Notes: generated from the letters alone by a model not told the origin. Shown: positions 16,446-26,640, counted from the first letter of the stretch. The stretch: DNA of 64,000 bases from Flavobacterium sp. CFS9 (GCF_041154745.1 NZ_AP031573.1:2232001-2296000), one strand, 5' to 3'. Numbers and translations: made by a program.

Positions 16446-17810
16446 CTAGAACAAATCCGGGTTATATCCAAAATAGGGCATTTTTTGCTCGTTAAAAATA
16501 ACTCCGTATTCTTCTAACTCGTTTAAAATAGGCAGGTACACTTCTTTTTTTATTGGAAGCTGTACGCCCGGAGTTGTGATTTTTCCATTTAAGATTAACA
16601 GCGTTGCCATTGCAACCGGTAATCCTACGGTTTTTGCCATGGCGGTATAGGTTTGATCGTCTCCGATGCAAACCATTTTCGAGTCAATTTGTTTTTTCTC
16701 ACCATTGAGTTCGTAGCCAAATTTGTGGTACATGACAATCATGTCTTTGTCATCAGGTTCTAAAGACCAGCTGTCGGATAATATTTTTTCTAATATCTGT
16801 GCAGGAGTGGCATTAGGCAGGTTCACTTTCTTGTTTGGATTAAAAAGATCCAGTTCCAGAAGTTTGTCCCACATGATATCGTCCTGATCAATTTTTAAGA
16901 TCAGTCGGGTTTTGATTTCTGCCGAATCGGTTGGATGATACGGTAAGAAAGAATTTACGAATTGACGATAGCTCATGTTTTCGGAATTTTCCATAACATA
17001 GCTGTCGTCAGTCATGCCCAATTGCACGAACATATTCCATGCTTTCGAGAAACCTACTCTTCTAATGGTTCCTCTGTACAATGTTAAAATATCGTCTAAG
17101 CCATAAACCGATTTGTATTTAAGAGAATCGCGATTAGAATAAGCCTCGAATTTTCCGTATCCTTCGACTTCCAAAAATTCAGTACGACGGAATAAAGCGC
17201 TGTACGGAATGTATTTGTAAGTGCCTTCCTGAATGAATTTGGCAGCACCGCCTTGTCCCGCCAGAACCACATTTCGCGGCGCCCAGGTAAATTTATAATT
17301 CCATAAATTATTATCGGATTCTGGAGCAACTAAACCGCCGCAGAACGATTCAAAAAGCAGCATTTTTCCCCCTTTGGCTCTGATTTCATCAATGACTTTC
17401 ATGGCACTCATGTGATCGATTCCGGGATCAAGCCCGATTTCGTTCATGAAAACCAGATTGTTTTTCTTCGCTTCTTCGTCGAGTGCCTGCATGGCGTCAC
17501 TGATATAGGAAGCGGTAACCAGATGTTTTTTAAATTCAAGACAATCTTTTGCGATCTCAATATGTAAATGAGCAGGCAACATCGAGATTACGATAGAAGC
17601 TTTTTCGATGGCTGCTTTTCTTTCAGCTGTATTAAATATATCAAGAGCAATCGGAGTGGCATTAGGATGTTTCTGTGTTTTCTTTTCGGCTAAGGCCAAA
17701 GAAAGATCGGCTACAACGAGGTGTAGGTTTTCACTTTCTGATTTTGCCAATAAATAACGTATTAAGGATGATGCAGATCTGCCGGCTCCAATGATTAAAA
17801 TGCTTCTCAT
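16446..17810 (-). CDS. Saccharopine dehydrogenase family protein
   Basis: 454 residues. An N-terminal Rossmann fold is shown by ILIIGAGRSASS (4-15). The catalytic/C-terminal domain carries NEIGLDPGIDHMSAMKVID (about 122-140), typical of saccharopine dehydrogenase-type enzymes. In the family these act in lysine degradation through saccharopine, but paralogues act on other carboxylated amines, so the precise reaction is inferred. It is cytosolic and monocistronic with its own terminator. Confidence 0.85.
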   Translation of the reverse strand: MRSILIIGAGRSASSLIRYLLAKSESENLHLVVADLSLALAEKKTQKHPNATPIALDIFNTAERKAAIEKASIVISMLPAHLHIEIAKDCLEFKKHLVTASYISDAMQALDEEAKKNNLVFMNEIGLDPGIDHMSAMKVIDEIRAKGGKMLLFESFCGGLVAPESDNNLWNYKFTWAPRNVVLAGQGGAAKFIQEGTYKYIPYSALFRRTEFLEVEGYGKFEAYSNRDSLKYKSVYGLDDILTLYRGTIRRVGFSKAWNMFVQLGMTDDSYVMENSENMSYRQFVNSFLPYHPTDSAEIKTRLILKIDQDDIMWDKLLELDLFNPNKKVNLPNATPAQILEKILSDSWSLEPDDKDMIVMYHKFGYELNGEKKQIDSKMVCIGDDQTYTAMAKTVGLPVAMATLLILNGKITTPGVQLPIKKEVYLPILNELEEYGVIFNEQKMPYFGYNPDLF

Positions 17811-18003
17811 ATTTTATATTTATAACACAAATATATTAAAATGTTAAATATATAACAATTTTAATTTCAGAAAAATATTAGATGCTTTTTTTTAATGCCA
17901 AAAAAATGGAAATTCTTTTTTATGAAAAATATTTTCCAAAACTAAAATGCTTTTTAAGTACTATTGAAGTATTTTTGTGGGAGAATCGAAAGTTACAGAA
18001 AAT

Positions 18004-18390
18004 ATGAAAAGAAGAATTGTTTTGGCAGGTGCTTTTATGGGAATGTTGGCTATCATTTTAGGCGCTTTTGGTGCGCATTTATTGAAGAAATACTTGTCTA
18101 TAGAAGAATTAAACACTTTTGAAGTTGGTGTTCGTTACCAAATGTATCATGCCCTATTTTTGCTTTTCCTTTCAACCCGAAAAGATATCGCCGAGAAAAC
18201 GGTAAAAACGATCTACAATTTGGTTGTTGCCGGGGTTTTGCTTTTTAGCGGATCTATCTATTTGTTAGCTACTAAAAGCCTCACGGTTTTTGATTTTAAA
18301 ATTATCGTATTCGCAACTCCAGTGGGTGGTTTTTTATTAATTATTGCCTGGGCGCTGTTATTTGTTACGATTTTGAGGAGAAAATCATAA
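18004..18390 (+). CDS. DUF423 membrane protein (YgdD-like)
   Basis: 128 residues with four hydrophobic segments (about 5-25, 45-60, 70-92 and 102-122). The pattern GAFGAHLLKKYLS with VGVRYQMYHALFLL is characteristic of DUF423. The ATG at 18004 is chosen over a GTG 27 bases upstream, because that GTG overlaps a -7 box TATTTTTG (17970-17977). Function is unknown; it is an inner membrane protein. Confidence 0.9.
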   Translation: MKRRIVLAGAFMGMLAIILGAFGAHLLKKYLSIEELNTFEVGVRYQMYHALFLLFLSTRKDIAEKTVKTIYNLVVAGVLLFSGSIYLLATKSLTVFDFKIIVFATPVGGFLLIIAWALLFVTILRRKS

Positions 18391-18690
18391 AATACCGAAT
18401 AAAAAATTCTATCTAAAAATTAATCTTTAATTTTGTCTCATAAATAACAGATAATCTTATTTATGTGAGTTTCTATTGTTTTTTTCTTTAATGTTGAAAT
18501 AATATAACAAATTCATTTATAGGGTTATAGAAAAATGAATTAGAGGCATTTATTTTTTGTTTTATTCATTTTAGGAGTTTAAATTTTAACTAATTAGTAT
18601 AAATAAAAGTGAAATTTAAATTTTTTTAAAGGTTTAATAATAAATTATATAATTTTGCATTCTCTTAAACATCACAACAACTAAAAATTT
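18391..18690. other. AT-rich upstream region of pckA, no gene
   Basis: About 300 very AT-rich bases. A probable -7 box TAATTTTG is at 18650-18657, 33 bases before the pckA start, without a clear TTG at the right distance. No repeat family member was seen. Confidence 0.5.
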
Positions 18691-20295
18691 ATGGACAGTC
18701 ACACAGTTTTCACGCAATCGATTTCGCTGAAAGAATTAGGAATTGAAAATGCAAAGGTTCGATATCAACTATCTGCAGATGAATTACATGCGATCACTTT
18801 GCAATCAGGTCAAGGTGTTGAGAACTCCACGGGAGCATTGGCAATTAATACGGGCGAATTTACAGGACGTTCTCCTCAGGATCGTTATATTGTAAAAGAT
18901 AGTATTACCGGAGATCAGGTTTGGTGGGGAAATGTTAACATTTCTTTTGAACCGGATGCTTTTGAAAGATTATACAATAAAGTAACACAGTACTTATCAA
19001 ATAAAGAAGTTTTTGTTCGCGATTCTTACGTTTGTTCTGATGCTAATTACAGATTAAATGTTCGTGTTGTTACGGAAACAGCATGGTCTAATTTGTTTTG
19101 TTACAATATGTTTCTAAGACCGGAAGAGTCAGAATTGGCCAATTTTACTCCGGAATGGACGGTTGTTTGTGCTCCGGGTTTTATGGCAGATCCTGCTGTA
19201 GACGGAACGCGTCAGTCTAATTTTGCTATTTTAGATTTTACTAAAAAGATTGCACTTATCGGAGGAACAGGGTATACTGGAGAAATGAAAAAGGGAATTT
19301 TCTCTGCTTTAAACTTCATCTTGCCGGTTTTCAAAAATACTTTACCAATGCACTGTAGTGCGAATGTTGGTGAAAAAGGAGATACTGCCATTTTCTTCGG
19401 ATTATCAGGAACAGGAAAAACTACTTTATCAGCAGATCCGCAACGTAAGTTAATCGGAGACGATGAGCACGGATGGACTGCAGAAAATACAGTTTTCAAC
19501 TTTGAAGGAGGATGCTATGCAAAAGTAATTAACCTCACAGAGGAAAACGAACCGGACATTTTTAGAGCGATCAAAAAAGGAGCTCTTTTAGAAAATGTGG
19601 TTTTCAAACCTGGAACTAACGTGGTAGATTATGATGATGTTTCGATCACACAAAATACACGTGTAAGTTACCCAATCACTCACATCGACAATATTCAGCC
19701 AGGTTCTATCGGGCATAATCCTAAGAATATATTTTTCTTAACTGCAGATTCTTTCGGAATTTTGCCTCCAATCTCAAAACTGACTCCAGGACAGGCAGCT
19801 TATTATTTTATCTCAGGATATACAGCTAAAGTTGCCGGAACAGAAGCAGGAGTTACAGAGCCACAGCCTAATTTCTCAGCGTGTTTTGGAGCACCATTCA
19901 TGCCATTACACCCAACACGTTACGCAGAAATGCTAACTAAAAAAATGGAAGAGGCTAACGTAACCGTTTGGTTGATCAATACTGGTTGGACAGGTGGTCC
20001 TTACGGAACAGGAAGCCGTATGAAGTTGAAATACACTCGTGCGATGATTACCGCTGCCTTAAACGGAGAATTGGATAACGTAAACTTTAAAAATCATAAA
20101 GTATTCGGAATTGCACAGCCAGAAAGCTGTCCGAATGTACCAAATGAAATTTTAGATCCTAGAAACACTTGGGAAGATGCTGAGTTGTACGACAAAAAAG
20201 CAGTTGAATTAGCTCAGAAATTTAAAGCTAATTTCGCGAAATTTGAAGAATTTGCTAATGCCGAAATTTTGGCTGGCGCACCGATCATAGAATAA
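18691..20295 (+). CDS. pckA: Phosphoenolpyruvate carboxykinase (ATP)
   Basis: 534 residues, the normal length. The kinase loop GLSGTGKTT starts at about residue 237, followed by LIGDDEHGW with the metal-binding Asp residues; TGEFTGRSPQDRYIV near residue 50 is the substrate-binding motif. The enzyme converts oxaloacetate and ATP to PEP, the entry step of gluconeogenesis, and in Bacteroidota it may also run in the carboxylating direction. It stands alone with a strong terminator. Confidence 0.98.
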   Translation: MDSHTVFTQSISLKELGIENAKVRYQLSADELHAITLQSGQGVENSTGALAINTGEFTGRSPQDRYIVKDSITGDQVWWGNVNISFEPDAFERLYNKVTQYLSNKEVFVRDSYVCSDANYRLNVRVVTETAWSNLFCYNMFLRPEESELANFTPEWTVVCAPGFMADPAVDGTRQSNFAILDFTKKIALIGGTGYTGEMKKGIFSALNFILPVFKNTLPMHCSANVGEKGDTAIFFGLSGTGKTTLSADPQRKLIGDDEHGWTAENTVFNFEGGCYAKVINLTEENEPDIFRAIKKGALLENVVFKPGTNVVDYDDVSITQNTRVSYPITHIDNIQPGSIGHNPKNIFFLTADSFGILPPISKLTPGQAAYYFISGYTAKVAGTEAGVTEPQPNFSACFGAPFMPLHPTRYAEMLTKKMEEANVTVWLINTGWTGGPYGTGSRMKLKYTRAMITAALNGELDNVNFKNHKVFGIAQPESCPNVPNEILDPRNTWEDAELYDKKAVELAQKFKANFAKFEEFANAEILAGAPIIE

Positions 20296-20316
20296 GGAAG
20301 ATTACTAATTCACGTT

Positions 20317-20347
20317 AAAAAAGCTGTTCTTTATGAACAGCTTTTTT
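20317..20347 (+). terminator. Terminator of pckA
   Basis: AAAAAGCTGTTC pairs with GAACAGCTTTTT around TTTAT and is followed by T residues. The symmetric A and T runs could serve both strands. Confidence 0.9.
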
Positions 20348-20351
20348 GTTT

Positions 20352-20430
20352 GGTATTCAGTCTCAGTCTTCAGTCTCAGTCGCAGTTTTCAGTCGCAGTT
20401 AAGAAACTGAAAACTGCGACCGCGACTGCC
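20352..20430. repeat. Dispersed inverted repeat, CAGTCGCAGTTTTCAG family, copy 1
   Basis: GTCGCAGTTTTCAGT (20379-20393) and ACTGAAAACTGCGAC (20406-20420) form a perfect 15-bp stem with a 12-base loop, preceded by CAGTCTCAGTC units. It sits between the convergent pckA and phytase genes. Related copies are at 30357-30423 and 41789-41852. Confidence 0.85.
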
Positions 20431-20433
20431 AAC

Positions 20434-21489
20434 TTATTTCTTCTCATCAATACGTTTCTGGATTAAATCCCAGGCATAGTAATGAAAAGTCATTCCGTTG
20501 CTCATTGCTACGAAAAGGCCATTTTTAAAGCTTCCGCCTAAATTGATACTGGTAACATCGGCACCATCACATTCGATAGTCGAAGTTGGGATTTCGGCCA
20601 AAAGTGGATAACTATTCGGATTGCCATTGGCACCTTCTCTCGGATAGACCATAAACGTATTTGCTTGTTGGTTAGAAACTAAAATGTATCCGGTAGAATC
20701 CGTTTTTTTATAGATTGCAATTCCTTCGTTATCCCCTTTAAATCCTGTTTTTCCAAAAACAGTCAGTTCTTTGTTGTCGTTTAGAGCAGGATCGGCTTTG
20801 TATTTTCTGATCCCGAATTGTTCATCACAGTACAGGATAGTGCCTAGTTCATTATCTACTGCAATAGCCTCGATTTCTTTCTTTCCACTGTAGGCGCCAA
20901 ACTTTCGAACGACTTTTGCTGTTGCAGATTCTCCATTTCCGGAAAGTTCATATTGCCATAAGTAACTTCCCGATGGTCCTGATTTTCTGCCTACAACAGC
21001 GAAGATTTTACCGTCAGTTTTTCGGGTGTACAAAGCAATGCCCATCGGGTCGCGTAATTCTTCACCCTCAAAAACAGCGATTCCGCCATTATCGATTGCT
21101 TTTAAATCAGGTAAACTAAAGATTCTTATTTTGTTTGATTCACGTTCTGTAGTAACAGCAACATCCACTTTTTTTCCATCTATGATCAAGCCATAAGCGA
21201 TATCAACATTGTTCGGACGTTTTAGCACTTCGGATTTCGAAATAATTTTTCCCTTTAAATCAAAAGCATACAAAGCGCCGTCTGTATCTTTATCAGTCCC
21301 GATAATAATACTTTTAGAAGAATCAGTTGGGTGAATCCAGATTGCAGGATCGTCTGTATCGTGAGGCAAAGCTTCAGTAACAATAGTTGGTTTTACAGCG
21401 TTTGCAGCTACAGGAGCCAGTTTGTCCTCTTTACAAGCGATGAATAAAGTGCTTAAAAGTAAAAAGGCGAGTATCGTTTTATTTTTCAT
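20434..21489 (-). CDS. Beta-propeller phytase-like lipoprotein
   Basis: 351 residues. A lipoprotein signal ends at Cys 19 (LFIAC). The body has the conserved segments of beta-propeller phytases: DTDDPAIWIHP (about 44-54), a GLIIDGKKVDVAVTTER stretch, and DNEGIAIY. This family hydrolyses phytate with calcium-dependent chemistry. It lies 74 bases downstream of a TonB-dependent receptor on the same strand, the usual pairing for uptake and use of phytate or a similar organic phosphate. Outer membrane or surface placement is inferred from the lipobox. Confidence 0.87.
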   Translation of the reverse strand: MKNKTILAFLLLSTLFIACKEDKLAPVAANAVKPTIVTEALPHDTDDPAIWIHPTDSSKSIIIGTDKDTDGALYAFDLKGKIISKSEVLKRPNNVDIAYGLIIDGKKVDVAVTTERESNKIRIFSLPDLKAIDNGGIAVFEGEELRDPMGIALYTRKTDGKIFAVVGRKSGPSGSYLWQYELSGNGESATAKVVRKFGAYSGKKEIEAIAVDNELGTILYCDEQFGIRKYKADPALNDNKELTVFGKTGFKGDNEGIAIYKKTDSTGYILVSNQQANTFMVYPREGANGNPNSYPLLAEIPTSTIECDGADVTSINLGGSFKNGLFVAMSNGMTFHYYAWDLIQKRIDEKK

Positions 21490-21509
21490 TATGGATTTCG
21501 TTTTAATAC

Positions 21510-21541
21510 CATTAGACAGAGCCGTTAAGTTCTGTCTAATG
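21510..21541 (-). other. Intercistronic stem-loop between TonB receptor and phytase
   Basis: CATTAGACAGA and TCTGTCTAATG form a perfect 11-bp stem with a 10-base loop. No T-run follows on the minus strand, so processing, mRNA stability or attenuation is more likely than full termination. Confidence 0.65.
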
Positions 21542-21563
21542 TAAGGATTTTATAAATAGAGGA

Positions 21564-24374
21564 TTACAAGTCAAGTTTCAAACCAAAATTGTATCGGGCC
21601 TGATAGTACTCAGCTTGTTTGGTATGTGCCTGAACTCCCTGATAGTAACGCAAAGGCTGATTGGTTAAGTTATTGGCTTCAGCAAAAAGACGAAGCTTTG
21701 GTGTAATTTTAAAAGAAGCGTTTGCGTCTAAGAAAAATTGTTTGTCGTAATAACTGTCTTTATAAGATTCTGAACCCAATTCATCTAAATAATCTGAAGT
21801 GAAATTGGTTGAAATTCGGGCAGAGAAACGTTTGTTTTCCCACGATAAAGAACCGTTAAACATATGTGGAGTAGTTCCCGGAAGACTGATATTGTTTCTT
21901 TCGTTACCCTCTTCATCAGCGATTCCTTTTGCTTTAGATTTGGTGTAGGTGTAATTCAGATAAATACCAAATCCTTTTAGGAATTTACCCGGAAGGAAAT
22001 CCAACTGACGCTGAAAAGCGACTTCAAAGCCGTAAACATCAACCGTATCTCCGTTTCTGGATTGTAAAAACGACCAATTTTCACCTGCCGGAATTGGATT
22101 TGCCTGGTTTGGGAAATCAGCAGCAAATTTTGCAGCAGTGTATTGGTTGTCGCTATAATTGTAAATGAAATTTTCGAGTTTTTTATAGAAAACACCTCCT
22201 GAAATTAATCCGACAGACTTGAAATAGTTTTCGGCCATGAAATCATAATTGTACGAGTAAGTAGCATCAAGATCCGGATTTCCGGCTGTAATTTCTTTTT
22301 CGGCAGCAATATTGTTTACATACGGAGCCAGAGCATAATAGTCCGGTCTGGCTAAAGCTGTCGTGGCGGCAGCTCTTAAAACTAAGTCTTTGGTAGCGTT
22401 GTATTGGAATGAGATACTTGGCAATAGATTAGTATAAGAGTTGGTCGTATTAATTTGACTTTCTAATTTTTCTTCATCCAAAACACGATTTCCGGTATAA
22501 TCAATACGAGTGTTTTCTACACGAAAACCTAAAACCATAGAGAGTTTATCGTTAAAATCCTGATCCCATCTTACATAAGCGGCATAAATGTTTTCTTTGG
22601 CATTGAAATTTACCGCTAAGAATTCTGATGGATCTGCTTTTTTGTTGAATAAAGCAGCATTGTTTAAATCTAAACCTCCTAAAAAGTTAGCCGAAGCAAA
22701 ACTACCCGGAACATATTTACTACCCGGATTAAAGTTTTGACCGTCATAGAAACTGTTTGGAATCTGCGACAGTAAAGCCATATCAGTATTGATTGGTGTG
22801 TAGGCAAAGAAATTGTTGTTTCTTTCTTTTTCTTTCAATCGAAGACGGAGCCCGGTTCTTAATCTACCTTTTTGAGATGGGATAATAGTAAAAGGGAAAC
22901 GGATATTAATTTTTGCTCCAAATTCACTTTCACTGGTTTCATTTGTATTTTCGGTAGCCGTTTGGAACTTGAATTTGTCTAAAGACTCTCCACTGGTTGT
23001 GATTAAAGGAAATTCGATATCGGATAGATTCTGAGTTAAGTCCAAACCTTTCTGACGGTATTCGATATAACGCTCTCCAGGACGATATTCTCTGGCTTTT
23101 GCATAGTTGGCAGACCAGTCTAAATCGAGTTTAGAGTTGATTAAATGTTCCCCGCGAATCGAGTAATTCTGAACACGCTGATCTTCTAATCGGCTGTTTT
23201 TATTTCGATTATTATCAACTCCGCCTTTGGTTTGGCGTTTTACACGACCTTTGAAAGCTGTAATTTGTTCACCATTATAAACAGGCTGAATATCATCATA
23301 GGTAGTTCTGAAACGATTTTCTCTATCGTCTCTCCAGTTGTAAATGGCATTGGCAAAAATGGTATTATTTTCATCAAATTTATAATCTAATGCCACAGAT
23401 CCGCTGCGGCGAATACGCTGTACATCATATTTTCTGATCTCGGATGCCTGTAAGTACTCATTTCCGAATTTATCTTTTACCCATTCGTTTTCAATATTAT
23501 CAGATCCGTAATTCACATTGTTATAAGATCCGCTAAAAACTGCTCCCAGTTTATTGTCTAAAAAGCGGTTTCCATAAACTAATCCGGCTGTATAAGAGGC
23601 ATGTTCACGAATTGGTAAGTAACCTCCGGCTAATGTCGCAGAAATTCTTTCTCCGTTTGGTGTAGCTCTTGTGATCAGATTTACAGAACCCCCAATAGCA
23701 TCAGCATCCATATCGGGAGTTAGGGTTTTGTTGACTTCAATTGTCGAAATCATATCAGACGGAATCAAATCCATTTGTACATTTCTGTTGTCTCCTTCAG
23801 CTGATGGAATTCGGTCTCCGTTTAAGGTAACAGAGTTCAATGACGGAGCAAGTCCACGAATAATAATGTTACGGGCTTCACCCTGATCGTTTTGCATCGT
23901 GATTCCCGGAACACGTTTTAAGGCATCCCCAACGTTGGCATCCGGAAAACGTCCCATTTGGTCAGAAGAGATTACGTTTCCAATGTTTTTATTGTTTTTT
24001 TGTTGGTTTAAAGCCTTGGCTTGACCTTTTAAGATGTCACCCACCACAACTTCGTTCAATTCAGTTCCCGAAGTTTTAAGCGCAAAATCAATTACGTTGT
24101 TTTTACCATGTTCAACTGTAATTTCTTTTGTGAGAGCTGTGTATCCTATATATTTTACCTGTAACTGGTAGGTTCCTGCATTTATGCTAAGCAATTCGAA
24201 ATGACCGTTGTAATCTGTAACAGTGTATTTGTTCTCGCCTACAATCTGAATCATTGCTCCCGGTAAAGGAAGTTTGTCATCTGTATCCAGCACTTTTCCT
24301 GAGATTATAGCCTTTTGAGCATAACCTGACAAGGCTAAAAACAGAAGTGTAATTACTAAATAAATTTTTTTCAT
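21564..24374 (-). CDS. TonB-dependent receptor
   Basis: 936 residues. Signal peptide to about 19 (SGYAQ), a carboxypeptidase D regulatory-like domain at about 23-107, a plug domain (MGRFPDANVGDALKRVPGI at about 140-158, and GGSVNLIT near 226) and a beta barrel ending in the aromatic-rich C-terminus YNFGLKLDL. This is an outer membrane, TonB-energised importer. It is the first gene of an operon with the phytase at 20434. By context the substrate may be phytate, its degradation products or an organophosphate; that is inferred. Confidence 0.93.
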   Translation of the reverse strand: MKKIYLVITLLFLALSGYAQKAIISGKVLDTDDKLPLPGAMIQIVGENKYTVTDYNGHFELLSINAGTYQLQVKYIGYTALTKEITVEHGKNNVIDFALKTSGTELNEVVVGDILKGQAKALNQQKNNKNIGNVISSDQMGRFPDANVGDALKRVPGITMQNDQGEARNIIIRGLAPSLNSVTLNGDRIPSAEGDNRNVQMDLIPSDMISTIEVNKTLTPDMDADAIGGSVNLITRATPNGERISATLAGGYLPIREHASYTAGLVYGNRFLDNKLGAVFSGSYNNVNYGSDNIENEWVKDKFGNEYLQASEIRKYDVQRIRRSGSVALDYKFDENNTIFANAIYNWRDDRENRFRTTYDDIQPVYNGEQITAFKGRVKRQTKGGVDNNRNKNSRLEDQRVQNYSIRGEHLINSKLDLDWSANYAKAREYRPGERYIEYRQKGLDLTQNLSDIEFPLITTSGESLDKFKFQTATENTNETSESEFGAKINIRFPFTIIPSQKGRLRTGLRLRLKEKERNNNFFAYTPINTDMALLSQIPNSFYDGQNFNPGSKYVPGSFASANFLGGLDLNNAALFNKKADPSEFLAVNFNAKENIYAAYVRWDQDFNDKLSMVLGFRVENTRIDYTGNRVLDEEKLESQINTTNSYTNLLPSISFQYNATKDLVLRAAATTALARPDYYALAPYVNNIAAEKEITAGNPDLDATYSYNYDFMAENYFKSVGLISGGVFYKKLENFIYNYSDNQYTAAKFAADFPNQANPIPAGENWSFLQSRNGDTVDVYGFEVAFQRQLDFLPGKFLKGFGIYLNYTYTKSKAKGIADEEGNERNNISLPGTTPHMFNGSLSWENKRFSARISTNFTSDYLDELGSESYKDSYYDKQFFLDANASFKITPKLRLFAEANNLTNQPLRYYQGVQAHTKQAEYYQARYNFGLKLDL

Positions 24375-24643
24375 TTGTGTTTTAGTTTGATTTGCTGCGA
24401 AACTAGAACCTGAATGTTATTAAAGGACTTGGAAAAAATTAACATAGTGTTATGATTCGTCGTTGACATTAAAAATAGATTAATGTTGAAATAACATTTA
24501 AATGAGAAATGTTTTTTAAGAACTCAACTTAAAAGAAATGAACTATTTAACTTAGAATTTAATTTTTTGGCGCTAAATTTGCCCTATCACAGGAAGCCGA
24601 AGGGCGGACTGACGAAATAATCATCAATCAAAAATCATCAATC

Positions 24644-25744
24644 ATGTTAAAACAATTTTTTATCCTTTGCTCCGGAGCCGATCGGGATCTGCTCGAAGGC
24701 TGTTCGGAAGGCGAACAAACCAAATATGCTGGTATTGGAGCCACCGTTTTTTTTACTGCAGTTATGGCTTTTCTGGCCAGTGCTTATGCGCTTTTTACTG
24801 TTTTTGACTCGCTTTATCCGGCTTTAGCTTTTGGATTTGTCTGGGGTTTGCTCATCTTTAATCTGGACCGATTTATCGTTTCGACAATTAAAAAAAGAGA
24901 TCGTTTTATGGATGAATTTATTCAGGCGACTCCCAGAATTATATTGGCCATTATCATTGCAATTGTAATTTCGAAGCCTCTGGAAATTAAAATTTTCGAA
25001 AAAGAAATCAATACCGTTTTATTGAAGGAAAAAAATGAGATGGAATTGGCGAATAAAAAACAGGTAGGCAATTATTTCAAATCAGATTTAGATAAGAACA
25101 AAGCCGAAATTGCCGCTTTGAAAAGTGATATTCTGACAAAAGAAAAAGAAGTAAATGATTTGTACTCTACTTATATTACAGAAGCTGAAGGGACTTCGGG
25201 AACGAAGAAACTGGGGAAAGGACCCGTTTATAAAGAAAAACGGGAAAAACATGATGCTGCTTTAAAAGAGCTTGCTGCTTTAAAAACCACTAATGAAGCC
25301 AAAATTGCTGAGAAAGAAAAAACAGGGAAACAATTACAGGCTGACCTAGACAAAAAAGTCACGCAGACACAGCCGATCATTGAAGGCTTTGACGGATTAA
25401 TGGCGCGTATTAATGCCTTGAATAAATTGCCTTGGCTTCCTTCCTTTTTTATCATGCTATTGTTCCTGGCAATTGAGACTTCTCCAATTATAGCGAAGTT
25501 ACTGGCTCCTAAAGGGGAGTTTGATTTCAAACAGGAAGAAGCTGAAACGGCTATGAAAGCAACTTTGGAACAGAATAAATACCAGCGTGAACTATTGGTG
25601 AATACCAGTGCTGCAATGCACGATAAAGTGTATGCTGATATTGCCGGTGACCGAGGCCTTTTTGATTTACAGCGTAAAAATGCAAAGGAGTTATTGGAAC
25701 TGCAATCGAATAGTTTTGTAGAGAAGCAAAAAGCTACTTTGTAA
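24644..25744 (+). CDS. DUF4407 membrane protein
   Basis: 366 residues. Three hydrophobic segments are near the N-terminus (about 29-52, 57-78 and 96-112), followed by a long lysine/glutamate-rich coiled coil (about 125-245) and another hydrophobic segment at about 264-285. This is the layout of DUF4407. A TAAATTTG -7 box at 24574-24581 is plausible. Role is unknown. It is monocistronic, with a strong shared terminator downstream. Confidence 0.85.
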   Translation: MLKQFFILCSGADRDLLEGCSEGEQTKYAGIGATVFFTAVMAFLASAYALFTVFDSLYPALAFGFVWGLLIFNLDRFIVSTIKKRDRFMDEFIQATPRIILAIIIAIVISKPLEIKIFEKEINTVLLKEKNEMELANKKQVGNYFKSDLDKNKAEIAALKSDILTKEKEVNDLYSTYITEAEGTSGTKKLGKGPVYKEKREKHDAALKELAALKTTNEAKIAEKEKTGKQLQADLDKKVTQTQPIIEGFDGLMARINALNKLPWLPSFFIMLLFLAIETSPIIAKLLAPKGEFDFKQEEAETAMKATLEQNKYQRELLVNTSAAMHDKVYADIAGDRGLFDLQRKNAKELLELQSNSFVEKQKATL

Positions 25745-25770
25745 GGCGTAAAGTCGAAAGTCATAAAGTT

Positions 25771-25808
25771 AAAAAGCCAGAAATAGAAGTTCTATTTCTG
25801 GCTTTTTT
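25771..25808. terminator. Bidirectional terminator
   Basis: A 17-bp perfect stem AAAAAGCCAGAAATAGA/TCTATTTCTGGCTTTTT with a 3-base loop lies between convergent genes 24644 (+) and 25862 (-). A and T runs at the ends suit both strands. Confidence 0.9.
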
Positions 25809-25861
25809 GTTGATATCAACAAGAGTATTAAGACTTTATGGCTTTAGACTTTAAGACTAAA

Positions 25862-26569
25862 TTACATATAGCTTAAAATTTCTTTCTTATAAGTGTCATA
25901 TTCTCCTTGCATGATTAAACCATTGTCAAGTAGTTTTTTATAATTCTGCAGTTTATCAAAAAGTTCTTCTTTGGATAAGTCGCTTAATTTACGTTCTCCT
26001 GTAGAAGTTGGAGCGGGTTGAATAGGTTCAAAAGTTTCATAAGGAGTAGCGGCAGCAGGCAAAATCTCGGCGAAACTGGTCACTTCTTCTGTTTCAACTT
26101 CTTCTACGTCGTCTTCAAAATCATCTTCAATGATTGGTGTTGCTTCAGTTATTGGAGTCTCAGAAGCAGCAGGATTTTTTAATAAATCCAATTGCTCTTT
26201 CGCATAAGTATAAATTTTTCTGGCCTGAGTTTTCGGAATATAATCGATCGAAATGGTCAGATCAGTTTTGGTGCCAAATGAAAATTCAGAACCTAAAATA
26301 TTTTCTTTTACAAAAGTGCTTGCAATATCATCCCAGGTATAATCAGTAAAATCCATTGATAAACCTAAGTTTTTAGGTTTGCAGATAATAATACGTTTGT
26401 TGGTTAAGATTATGCTATCCGGAAAAACAGTTATTGCGGGCTTTTTTTGAACCGCAATGTACCCAACTTCTTCATTTTTCATCAGTAAATCATTGAGTTT
26501 CGAAGTGATTTTTTCAATCGCTTTAGGGTCTTGTTCTTCGTTCAGAAATTTTTTAAATTGTTCTTTCAT
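25862..26569 (-). CDS. PH-like and SHOCT domain protein
   Basis: 235 residues. An N-terminal bacterial PH-like domain (about 30-135, including DSIILTNKRIIICKPKN) is followed by an acidic, proline-rich linker (about 140-195) and a C-terminal SHOCT-type helical hairpin (KLSDLSKEELFDKLQNYKKL, then GLIMQGEYDTYKKEILSYM). There is no membrane segment. Such proteins are often cytosolic adaptors of unknown process. Nearby genes do not reveal its role. Confidence 0.8.
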   Translation of the reverse strand: MKEQFKKFLNEEQDPKAIEKITSKLNDLLMKNEEVGYIAVQKKPAITVFPDSIILTNKRIIICKPKNLGLSMDFTDYTWDDIASTFVKENILGSEFSFGTKTDLTISIDYIPKTQARKIYTYAKEQLDLLKNPAASETPITEATPIIEDDFEDDVEEVETEEVTSFAEILPAAATPYETFEPIQPAPTSTGERKLSDLSKEELFDKLQNYKKLLDNGLIMQGEYDTYKKEILSYM

Positions 26570-26640
26570 GATTGATAAGTTGCTAAGTTACGTGGTAACT
26601 GAGTTGCTAGTTTTTTGGTCTTATGCTACAAATGTAATGC

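Noticed and set aside
25228-25764. 178-residue frame on - strand
   Set aside because: It is antisense to the DUF4407 coiled-coil region; Ser/Phe-rich composition is the mirror of Lys/Glu codons.
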